A stretch of 64,000 nt of DNA from Dipteris shenzhenensis (taxonomy: Eukaryota; Polypodiophyta; Polypodiopsida; Gleicheniales). The notes beneath the pieces were generated by a model. That model had not been told where the DNA came from and searched no databases. It worked only from the letters and a program-made list of their open reading frames with translations. The translations under genes and the position numbers were made by a program. The DNA is taken from NCBI GenBank assembly GCA_047967505.1, contig CM106539.1; one strand, 5' to 3'. Of the stretch, positions 10,724 to 20,294 are shown piece by piece; the first letter of the stretch is position 1, and every line of letters starts with the position of its first letter.

Positions 10724-11069
10724 TGTTGAGATATCGAGCTCCACCACTCGCGATATGCCTGTTGTGCATTTATGTCACCGACCTGTTAGCTGGAGATGCG
10801 GTTGGTACACCGCCCACGAATAATAGCTGGATGACAGCTATCCTTATCTACTCTAGTTTGTGGCTCAGTTAGTATGCCACCTTAGTTAGTTGAGTTGGTT
10901 TGAGACCCACATATAGGGTTCTTCTATTTCTTTGTACTAGAGTTCTTTTGGCTTTCACAACTAAGAAGAGGAAAACTGTTTTCAGCCTCCACCTTCGTGT
11001 GTATTCCCCCATTGTGATTGTGAGAAAGCCTCAAGTGAGACTCCTTCCCTCTCTCCCACAATCTTCACA
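10724..11069 (+). repeat. Copia family 2 LTR (copy B)
   Basis: TGTTGAG...CTTCACA, about 346 bp, followed directly by an intact PBS TGGTATCAGAGC at 11070-11081 and about 190 bp of family-2 leader. It behaves as the 5' LTR of a second, severely truncated family-2 copy joined to the gag of the first. Confidence 0.87.
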
Positions 11070-11275
11070 TGGTATCAGAGCCTTGTTCGTGGTAAGGAGC
11101 TCAAGAAAGCAAGCCAAGTTCGTGGTGTCCTGGTAAGAGGACAAGTGTTGCTTTCCTATTTCAAGTTTGGGAGCAAATCTCTGCAGGTAGCACAGCCAAA
11201 AGTGCAGGAGTGCACTGTTTCAGATTGAGACGCCCTTCGCGGTGTGGCGAGAGCGTAGTATATGCTGCGGGAGAG
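11070..11275 (+). pseudogene. Family 2 PBS and leader remnant
   Basis: PBS (11070-11081) and untranslated leader, homologous to 9482-9680. It ends around 11275, where family-1 integrase sequence resumes. No coding content. Confidence 0.72.
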
Positions 11276-12305
11276 GGCAAAGACTCCACTTCAGACCTTT
11301 TCTGGTAAGAAACCTACAGCTGCACATTTCAGAGTTTCTGGATGTGACTGTTTTGTGCATGTCCCTGATGCTAACAAGGCCAAATGGGAACCGAAGAGCC
11401 GAAAGTGTATTTTCTTAGGCTACAATGAAGAGGCGAAGGGTTACCGTCTCTATAACCCTATTACCAAGAAGGTAATAGTAAGTCGCAATGTGGTCTTCTC
11501 TGAATAGCCGCATCAATTGGAGGAGGATGCTTCCTTCTGAGATAACCAGGACCAGGATATCCATCCAGTACAACCACCAACAGTAGACCGAACTCCCCCA
11601 ATGGTGCTTGGGAGGAAGAAGAGCCTGAAGAACCACGACAGCAACAGCCATTCCCGAAGTGGGTAAAGTAGCTTTTGTATGGCAGAGAACCTCCAGCCAT
11701 TGAGGAGGAACCATCCAAACACCACCGGTCCAAGAGATTAGAGGAGCAAAGAAGGGCGCAGGAACACTTGGTCAACTATGCTTTGATGACAGAGGTGATC
11801 CAAGCTGATGAACCCAAGTGTCTTGAAGAGGCACAGGGTGATGATAGGTGGATGGAGGCTATGCAGTCGGAGTATGGCTCCATAATGAAGAACAACACTT
11901 GGGACCTTGTGGATGACCACCAAAACGCAAGGTAATCGGCACCAAGTGGGTGTACATGACCAAGTACAAGTCCGATGGCACGTTGGATAAGTACAAGGCT
12001 CAGCTCATGGCAAAAGGATTCGCACAGGTACATGGTTTTGATTATTAGGATACTTTTTCTTCCACAGCTCGACTAACCACAATTCGCAGTGTTTTGGCTT
12101 TAGCTACCCAGGGAAGTTGGCCCATGTTTCAGATGGATGTAAAATCCACCTTTCTGAATGGAGATCTCAAGGAGGAGGTATACGTGGAACAACCACCAGG
12201 TTTTGTGATCCCCGGTTCAGAAGGTAAAGTCTGTAAACTGAAGAAGGCACTTTACGGGCTAAAACAGGCCTCATGAGTGTGGTACCAACAAATTGATGCC
12301 TACTT
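11276..12305 (+). pseudogene. Copia family 1, body C: second integrase tail and N-terminal RT (broken)
   Basis: Repeats the integrase tail and linker of 8440-9131 and then continues into RVT_2. The frame stops at TAG near 11505, where related copies have a sense codon; there is a stop after DDHQNAR (11935). A fragment at 12094-12276 holds the RT block FQMDVKSTFLNGDLKEEVYVEQPPGF and [10 protein letters not shown], and ends at TGA. RT therefore cannot be made as one protein. Confidence 0.86.
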
Positions 12306-13331
12306 TTGCAAAACGGGTTCAGGAGGAGCCCATCTGATGCAAATTTATATATCTTGAGAGAAGGGGGTAGGTGTATGATTGTGGTCCTTTATGTGGACAA
12401 CCTTGTCATAACAGGGAACCATGAAGAGAACATCTCGCAGACAAAGCATTTGCTAGGAAGAGAGTTTGAAATGACAGACCTCGGACTGATGCATTTCTGT
12501 TTGGGGATTGAAGTTTGGCAAGAGTCGAAACAGATCTTCATTTCACATCTGAAGAATGGTGGAGAGATGCTGAAGGCATGTGGCATGGCTGAGTGCAAGA
12601 CAGTTGGTACCCCTATGGAGGTTGACGTGAAGCTCTCAAACAAGGATTCATCACCACTGCTGGACAAAGCGAAGTATAGAAGACTTGTCGGCAGCTTGAT
12701 TTACTTGTGCAACACGCGGCCGGACATCAGCTTTGCGACTGGTGTACTAAGCAGGTTTTCCAATAAGCCCCGGGAGAACCATTGGAGGGTAGGAATGCAG
12801 GTGCTGAAATACATCAAAGGCACACTTGATTATGGCATCACCTATACCAAGGGCAACATCTTGACCGGATTCTGTGACTCGGATTGGGCAGAAGACGTGG
12901 ACAACAGGAGATCAGTGACAGGTTATTGTTTCTCACTTGGATTTGGAGCTATGTCATGGGTCAGCAAGAAGCAACCCACAGTTGCCCTTTCTTCTACCGA
13001 GGCTGAGTACAAATCAACATGCTTTGCTTCTTGCGAGGCAGTGTGGTTGAGGAGGATTTTAGGGGACATGGGTGCAGTGCAGAACAAGCCTACACAATTA
13101 TCATGTGACAATCAAGGTTGCATGGCGATTGCAAAGAACCCTGTGTTCCATGCTTGCACAAAACACATTGAGATTCAAAATCACTTTGTACACGAGCTCA
13201 TCATGGATGGAGAGGTCGACTTAGTGTACTATCCAACTACAAAGAATGGTACGGACATCTTCACGAAGGCTCTTGGAAGAGACTTGCTGGAGAGGCATCT
13301 TCATCGACTTGGCATTGGACCGAAAAAGTAA
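12306..13331 (+). pseudogene. Copia family 1, body C: C-terminal RT and RNase H, 341-residue open frame
   Basis: The longest intact retroelement frame in the window. The RT active-site strand reads LYVDNLVI, so the second catalytic Asp of the YVDD box is Asn (AAC). RNase H shows FCDSDWAED (first Asp), SSTEAEY (Glu) and SCDNQGC (Asp), followed by the C-terminal tail ending RLGIGPKK. RT/RNase H copies element RNA to cDNA and removes the RNA strand; the substitution should abolish polymerase activity. Normal upstream RT is separated by stops. The polypurine tract just beyond is interrupted by the CACTA insertion. Confidence 0.88.
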
Positions 13332-13490
13332 GTTCACTTGCGGATGGACATTGAGCGAGCACTACAAGGCATAGGCCATTTTCCGACGGAAATACCGACG
13401 CTTTTTACATTAAATTTTTTTTTTTTCACGGGCGCAAAGGTCGCTATAAAAGTCGTTAAAATCGTCGGAAAAGGAGCGTCGCTATAAACC

Positions 13491-13659
13491 GTCGCTATAT
13501 AGCGACGCTGTTAATCGTCGCTATATAGCGACGATGTAAACGTCGCTATATAGCGACGATATAAACGTCGCTATATAGCGACGATGTAAACGTCGCTATA
13601 TAGCGACTCTGTTAATCGTCGCTATATAGCGACACTGGTAAACGTCGCTATATAGCGAC
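13491..13659. repeat. Left subterminal array: seven 16-bp palindromes
   Basis: Seven perfect copies of GTCGCTATATAGCGAC start at 13491, 13517, 13542, 13567, 13592, 13618 and 13644, a 25-26 bp period. Subterminal repeats in CACTA elements are the binding sites of the TnpA-type protein. That use is inferred here from position and symmetry. Confidence 0.92.
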
Positions 13660-13673
13660 GATTAATAGAAGGT

Positions 13674-13744
13674 AAAAAAAATGGTTAGTGGGGCTAAACA
13701 GGGCCAAAAGGAAGCCCTGTTTAGCCCCACTAACCATTTTTTTT
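13674..13744. repeat. Perfect 30-bp-arm hairpin beside the left subterminal array
   Basis: Left arm 13674-13703 and right arm 13715-13744 are complementary, with an 11-nt spacer. The arms contain GTGGGGCTAAACAGGG and its complement, bounded by A and T runs. A diverged version survives in the CACTA relative at about 49589-49642, so it is an old part of the family. It lies downstream of the minus-strand gene, where it could act in 3' end formation, but that is speculation. Confidence 0.88.
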
Positions 13745-13936
13745 TTTTTGTAATTACAAAAGAAAGTTTTTTATAACAAAATTTCCCTTGCTTGCAGGGT
13801 GATACAAAATTGTTCTTGTGAACGATGAGGAAGAAATGCATATACATATACAACTGTGTTTGAAACAAAATTACCCTATGAAAGGGCGATACAAAATGGC
13901 TCTAACGAGCGGATATGAAAAATGCTACTACCACTA

Positions 13937-15513
13937 CTAATCCGAATCCGAATCCGAATCGTCTTGTTGGGCTGTTCCCTGGTCCTCGGCACCTGCATCT
14001 TCTCCCTCGTCCCCGACACCTCCGTCTTCTCCTTCGTCATTCGGCACCTGCGTCCGATCCTTGCCCTTGTTGATCGCTCGTCTCTGATGATGGGACGCTT
14101 GAGCTTTGACCCTGAGAGTGAACCATATAAATCGAAAATTAGATTGGAACTTAAATTAAAAAGTGAGATTACAAGCAGGAGTAAACTTATACCGTGCGAG
14201 CAGCCACCTCAGCCCAATCGACTGTCGCTCCCATTGCCTCTTGCTCAATGAACCACGGCTTGGTTCCTATCCGAAATGCGCGCCGCGTCTCTGCATCCGT
14301 AGGAAGACGACCCATCGCAGCTTGCTGTGGATCCAATTTATGAGAGTTAGAGTTAGCTAAAGTGCATGTAATATGTAAGTAAAACAAATAGAACAATACA
14401 TTAAATGGAAAGAAGTAAACTTACCACGGTTGCCTCGAACGCATACCGTCCACCTGCACCAAAGTGCGAAGTACCTACGACATCCAGCCGTCTCTTCGCA
14501 GCCCTCCTCTGACCCTCGAACATTTCAGGATGGTCCCTATGTTGCTTCTTGAAGTACTTCCAATCAGCTTTGTCTGCCCAGCTGGGTTTAGACAACCCCT
14601 TTGTAATGGAAGTACGCATGGTTGATCTGCGATGCTTTAGGACCAAACCCATGCGCTCGAGCATATAACTGTTATTAAACTCCACATTTGGCGGATTAGG
14701 AAATCTGAGTTTTAACTCATCGATCACCGCCTGCTTCTTTTGGCCATCTTGATACCGCCAATCGATATTTATGCCGCTCTTGAAGTGATGACTCATCAAC
14801 CGCCTCATGGCGGCCATCACTGCTTTGCCCTTTTTGTCTTCTATTATCTCTCCGGCAGATGTGATTTGATAGGAGAGATCCCCTGATGAGTAAGGGGGAC
14901 TGACGGTAGCAGAGTCTGAAGGAGTGGAAGCTGCGCGACCGCTTCCGGATCGAGGAGTAGCTGTGGGAGTAGGAGAGGGAAAGGGACCTGACTGATACTG
15001 TGTCTCCGGACCAAGTGGAGACCTAAAGGAGCGTGAGTGTGCTGACTCGTCTACATCTCCTGAGTCAGCACAACATGAGCCGCCCATCCTACTCTTCCTT
15101 CCCTTGTGGGAGGCATGCGCAGGTGATGATCCCGCGGTCGAAGGGGCGCGAGGGGATGGCTGGGCTGTACGTCCACCCGTCGGTGTAGGGGAAGGAATTG
15201 CGGAGGTCCTCTGAGAGAGCAGAGAGAAGAATCTCGCTACCTCCTCATCGCTCATCTGAGCTACAAACTCGTCGGGAGTCCCAACAAAGCCATGCGCGGC
15301 TAGCAAAGGAGTCCCCTGAGGGGTAGTCGCAGTGCTACGTGGAAGAGGGGTCGGACCAGGGGTAGTCACAGTGCTAGGACCGAGAGGAGTCGGACCAGGG
15401 GTAGTCCTCGGGGTAGTCGCCTGAGAGGAATCAAAGTCCTCTGGAGCATATAGATCGTGAGCTCTCCTCCTGCGAGGCTGTCCGTACTCGTCCGATGAGC
15501 GACGTGATCCCAT
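13937..15513 (-). CDS. En/Spm-type plant transposase accessory protein (TnpA-like, Transposase_24 type), three exons
   Basis: Proposed exons on the minus strand: 15513-14425 (363 codons, ATG at 15513, starts MGSRRSSDEYG), 14324-14193 (44 codons) and 14111 leftwards, all phase 0 with GTAAG/GTATAAG donors and CAG acceptors. The N-terminal half is low complexity, rich in Ser, Thr, Pro. The C-terminal half has the features of the plant Ptta/En/Spm transposase family: a basic region, KADWKYFKKQHRDHPE and QRRAAKRRLDVVG. Exon 3 hits TGA at 14037; the other frame runs on to an acidic DDSDSDSD tail and stop at 13937. The relative at about 49.86-50.04 kb keeps the acidic tail in the phase-0 frame, so a frameshift here is likely. 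It probably binds the palindromes and aids transposition. Confidence 0.78.
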
Positions 15514-15559
15514 GTCTAACATAGACACAAACACGAAAACAGAAAACAAATAAACAAAC

Positions 15560-18500
15560 ATGAGCATTCTCATAGGCATAGGCATAGGCAAGAAGAAAGA
15601 AGAGGGAAAGGAAAGAAGAGGGAAAGGAAAGAGGGAAAGAAGAGGGAAAGATAAGAGGGAAAGAAGATGTAAAGGAAAGAAAAGAATGAGAACGAGGAAA
15701 TAGAGAATGAGAGAAAGGGAAAGAGATGAGGGAAAATAGAGAATGAGAGAAGGGGGAAATGAGAGAAGGGGGAAATAGAGTGGGAAATAGAGAATGAGCT
15801 TATGCAGAAATAGAGAATGAGCTTATGCTTCTCTCATTCTCTATTTTCGCATAAGCTCACGCATGTGCATGAGCTTATGCGGAAACTTAAGCATAAGCTC
15901 ATGCACATGCATGAGCATAAGCATGAGAAGGATGAGTTTCCGCATGCTTATGCTCATGCGGAAAAAGAGAAGGAGCTTATGCAGAAAAAGAGAAGGAGAG
16001 AAGCATCTCTCATTCTCTATTTCCGCATAAGCACCTTCTCTTTTTCCGCATGAGCTTATGCTTATGCTCATGGGTGAGCATGAGCTTATGCTCATGTTTC
16101 CGCATATGCGAAAATAGAGGAGGAGAGAAGCATAAGCTTCTCTCATTCTCTATTTCCGCATATGCTCACGCAAAAGAGAAAGAGAAAGAGCTTATGCGGA
16201 AAAAGAGAAAGAGCTTATGCGGAAAAAGAGAATGAGATCCGCATATGCTTCTCTCATTCTCTATTTCCGCATAAGCTCCTGCGGAAACTTCCGCATAAGC
16301 TCATGCTCATGAATAAGCATAAGCTCATGCGGAAATAGAGAAGGAGCTTATGCGGAAAAAGAGAAGGAGCTTATGCGGAATAAGAGAAGGAGCTCATGCG
16401 GAAACTTGCGGAAACTTGCATGCGGAATAAGAGAAGGAGCTTATGCGGAAAAAGAGAATGAGAGAAGCATATGCTTCTCTCATTCTCTATTTCCGCATAA
16501 GCTCTTGCGGAAACTTACGCATAAGCTCATGGACATGAATGAGCATAAGCATGAGCTTATGCTTATGCTCATGCATAAGCATAAGCATAAGCTCATGCTT
16601 ATGCTCATGCGGAAAAAGAGAAGGAGCTTATGCGGAAAGAGAGAAGGAGCACTTGCGGAAACTTGCGGATAAGCCCTTGCGGAAACTTGCGGATAGCTTA
16701 TGCTTATGCTTATGCTTATGCTTGCGGAAACTTGCGGAAACTTGCGGAAACTCATGCTTATGCTCATGCGGAAATAGAGAAGGAGCATAAGCATGAGCAT
16801 AAGCATAAGCATAAGCATAAGCATGAATGAGCATAAGCATGAGCTTATGCTTATGCTTATGCATAAGCATAAGCATAAGCTCATGCATAAGCTCATGCTT
16901 ATGCTCATGCGGAAACTTGCGAAGGAGCTTATGCGGAATGAGAGAAGGAGCTTATGCGCAAAAAGAGAAGGAGCTTATGCGGAAAAAGAGAAGGAGCACT
17001 TGCGGAAACTTGCGCATAAGCTCTTGCGGAAACTTGCGCATAAGCTCATGACAAGCTCCTTCTCTCATTCCGCATAAGCTCCTTCTCTATTTCCGCATGA
17101 GCATAAGCATGAGCTTATGCAACATAAGCATAAGCATAAGCATAAGCTCATGCTTATGCTCATGCGGAAATAGAGAAGGAGCTTATGCGGAATGAGAGAA
17201 GGAGCTTATGCGGAAAAAGAGAATGAGAGAAGCATATGCTTCTCTCATTCTCTATTTCCGCATAAGCTCTTGCGGAAACTTACGCATAAGCTCATGCGGA
17301 AGAATGAGCATAAGCATGAGCTTATGCTTATGCTTATGCATAAGCATAAGCATAAGCTCATGCTTATGCTCATGCGGAAAAAGAGAGGGAGCTTATGTGG
17401 AAAAAGAGAAGGAGCACTTGCGGAAACTTGCGGATAAGCTCTTGCGGAAACTTACGCATAAGCTCTTGCGGAAGCATGAGCATAAGCATGAGCTTATGCA
17501 TAAGCATAAGCATAAGCATAAGCATAAGCATAAGCATAAGCATAAGCTCATGCTTATGCTCATGCGGAAATAGAGAAGGAGCTTATGCGGAATGAGAGAA
17601 GGAGCTTATGCGGAAAAAGAGAATGAGAGAAGCGTATGCTTCTCTCATTCTCTATTTCCGCATAAGCTCTTGCGGAAACTTACGCATAAGCTCATGCGGA
17701 AGAATGAGCATAAGCATGAGCTTATGCTTATGCTTATGCATAAGCATAAGCATAAGCTCATGCTTATGCTCATGCGGAAAAAGAGAGGGAGCTTATGCGG
17801 AAAAAGAGAAGGAGCACTTGCGGAAACTTGCGGATAAGCTCTTGCGGAAACTTACGCATAAGCTCTTGCGGAAGCATGAGCATAAGCATGAGCTTATGCT
17901 TATGCTTATGCATAAGCATAAGCATAAGCATAAGCTCATGCTTATGCTCATGCGGAAATAGAGAAGGAGCTTATGCGGAATGAGAGAAGGAGCTTATGCG
18001 GAAAAAGAGAATGAGAGAAGCGTATGCTTCTCTCATTCTCTATTTCCGCATAAGCTCTTGCAGAAACTTACGCATAAGCTCATGCGGAAGAATGAGCATA
18101 AGCATAAGCTCATGCTTATGCTCATGCGGAAAAAGAGAGGGAGCTTATGCGGAAAAAGAGAAGGAGCACTTGCGGAAACTTGCGGATAAGCTCTTGCGGA
18201 AACTTATGCATAAGCTCTTGCGGATGAATGAGCATAAGCATGAGCTTATGCTTATGCTTATGCATAAGCATAAGCATAAGCATAAGCATAAGCATAAGCT
18301 CATGCTTATGCTCATGCGGAAATAGAGAAGGAGCTTATGCGGAATGAGAGAAGGAGCTTATGTGGAAAAAGAGAATGAGAGAAGCGTATGCTTCTCTCAT
18401 TCTCTATTTCCGCATAAGCTCTTGCGGAAACTTACGCATAAGCTCATGCGGAAGAATGAGCATAAGCATGAGCTTATGCTTATGCTTATGCATAAGCATA

Positions 18501-19270
18501 AGCATAAGCTCATGCTTATGCTCATGCGGAAAAAGAGAAGGAGCTTATGCGGAAAAAGAGAAGGAGCACTTGCGGAAACTTGCGGATAAGCTCTTGCGGA
18601 AACTTGCGGATAAGCTCTTGCGGAAACTTGCGGATAAGCTCTTGCGGAAACTTACGCATAAGCTCTTGCGGAAACTTACGCATAAGCTCTTGCGGATGAA
18701 TGAGCATAAGCATGAGCTTATGCTTATGCTTATGCATAAGCATAAGCATAAGCTCATGCTTATGCTCATGCGGAAAAAGAGAAGGAGCACTTGCGGAAAC
18801 TTGCGGATAAGCTCTTGCGGAAACTTACGCATAAGCTCTTGCGGAAACTTACGCATAAGCTCTTGCGGATGAATGAGCTTATGCGGAAAAAGAGAATGAG
18901 AGAAGGAGCTTATGCGGAAAAAGAGAATGAGAGAAGCATATGCTTCTCTCATTCTCTATTTCCGCATAAGCTCTTGCGGAAACTTACGCATAAGCTCATG
19001 CTCATGAATGAGCATAAGCATGAGCTTATGCTTATGCTTATGCATAAGCATAAGCATAAGCTCATGCTTATGCTCATGCGGAAATAGAGGAGGAGCTTAT
19101 GCGGAATGAGAGAAGCATAAGCATAAGAGAATAAGAGGGATGCGGAAATAGAGAATAAGGGGGAAAGGAAAGAGAGAAGGGAAAAGAGAGAGGGGGAAAG
19201 AGAGAATAAGAGAAGAGGGAAAAAAGAGAAGGGGGAAAATGAGAAAAAGAGAAGGGGGAAGAGAGGGTTC
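15560..19270. repeat. 3.7 kb satellite-like array between the two CACTA genes
   Basis: Built from a few short blocks: CATAAGC/GCTTATG, GCGGAAA, AAAGAGAAGG and TCTCATTCTC. A higher-order unit of about 364-400 bp starts near 17192, 17592, 17980 and 18344. Long palindromes recur, for example the 68-bp near-perfect one at 17202-17269. Edges (15560-15800 and 19120-19270) are purine-rich GGGAAAGAGAG sequence. Open frames in all six phases here are translations of the repeats and are not genes. The CACTA relative has a shorter version at about 50150-50690. Confidence 0.9.
17202..17269. repeat. 68-bp near-perfect palindrome, representative of a repeated set
   Basis: Two 34-bp arms with no spacer and one A/A mismatch, centred on GCATATGC. 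Close copies are at about 16436-16503, 17602-17669, 17990-18057, 18354-18421 and 18903-18970, some with one or two changes. If transcribed, each would fold into a 34-bp RNA hairpin. Confidence 0.85.
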
Positions 19271-19282
19271 CTACGCCCATCA

Positions 19283-19313
19283 CTGCAGCTAGCGCTTAAG
19301 GCGCTAGCTGCAG
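19283..19313. repeat. Short perfect palindrome at the edge of the array
   Basis: Arms CTGCAGCTAGCGC and GCGCTAGCTGCAG separated by TTAAG. In the relative at 49-51 kb, similarity to this element breaks just inside the left arm (about 50705) and resumes inside the transposase gene. Confidence 0.87.
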
Positions 19314-19372
19314 GCAAATGCAAATAACAAAAAGCTTAAATGGAAAGAAGAGGAAGCACTTACCTGTAAAAG

Positions 19373-19460
19373 TATGTCCCGCTCGGTGTAGTGGACTGGG
19401 CCCACAAAAGAGAGACTATGTCCCGCTCGGTGTAGTGGACTGGCCCTACAAAAGAGAGAA
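19373..19460 (-). repeat. 44-bp tandem duplication containing a probable small exon
   Basis: Two 44-bp units (19373-19416 and 19417-19460) differing at about two positions. On the minus strand each carries GGCCAGTCCACTACACCGAG or a near match, followed at the far end by TTTTACAG and GTAAG. This resembles a short exon with a donor site, and a single copy is present in the relative at about 59495-59535. It may be an upstream exon of the minus-strand gene; assignment is uncertain. Confidence 0.55.
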
Positions 19461-20294
19461 AACAACCCATTTTTTCAAATAAGATGTTAGTGGAAAGAGG
19501 AGATCACAAAAGCAACTTCTTGAAAGGAGACAAGGAAAGAGAAGATTGAGGAGACAAGGAAAGGAGGAGATTGAGGAGAAGAGAAGGAAGAGAAATACAT
19601 AAAGAAGAGGTGAGTTTCTTTCTTTCTTTCTTGAAATTTCGTTTTTTGTTTGAATCCTTTCTAATCAAGCATGAAAACTAGTTTAAAACTTTAGCAATAC
19701 AAGTAGAAACACTCACAAAACCAAAGCTAACAAACAAACAACCTACATTGTTGAAAAAAACTCACCTTTTGAAGAACTTTCTTTCTGGAAACCAAAGAGG
19801 GAAAAAGGAGAGAGAGGGTGCACAAGAGGTAGGAGGAGGGTGAGGAGTGGGAAATAGGGTAGGAGGTTGCTTGGAATAGATGGGAGGTCAGTGAAAATAG
19901 GTGGGAGGAGATTTTGGAGAGCTTAGTTTAGAGATTAGGAAAGCTTTGAGCAAAACGCCGCGGGTTTCGGCGTTTCGGGTTTTAACCCACAGCGTCGCTA
20001 TATAGCGACGCTTATTCGTCGCTATATAGCGACGGAACAGAGCGTCGCTATATAGCGACGCTTACTGTTTGTTTTTTAATGAGGCCTCTTGTGACTCAAA
20101 CATGCTATGCCTATAATTGTCAATATCTCCTCTTACTACACAGCCTTACTATATAGGATTTTTTGTTTCAATCCTTACTATATAGCGATGTCATTCTTTT
20201 TATATAGCCTCAAGAGAAGCTCAAATTAAACATGCTATGCTCATAATTGTGTACATCTCCTCTTCATGCTTATGTTTTGGTTTTATAAGTGTAG
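19461..20294. promoter_or_regulatory. Upstream region of the transposase gene with three internal palindromes
   Basis: No open frame is supported. Three copies of GTCGCTATATAGCGAC lie at 19994-20009, 20018-20033 and 20044-20059, the same motif as in the subterminal arrays, about 240-300 bp before the transposase ATG. In En/Spm the TnpA protein acts on sites near the promoter as well as the ends, so an autoregulatory operator is plausible. The rest is purine-rich on one side and AT-rich on the other. Confidence 0.6.

Noticed and set aside
13491-13659. Regularly spaced palindromic repeats resembling a CRISPR array
   Set aside because: Repeats are 16 bp with 9-10 bp spacers, recur at both ends of a CACTA transposon in a plant-type genome, and have no cas genes. 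They are transposon subterminal repeats.
15817-19323. Many overlapping open frames of 60-170 residues on both strands
   Set aside because: They translate the CATAAGC/AAAGAGAAGG repeats in every phase, giving HKHKLMLM- or SISISSCL-type strings. Open in all frames because of composition.
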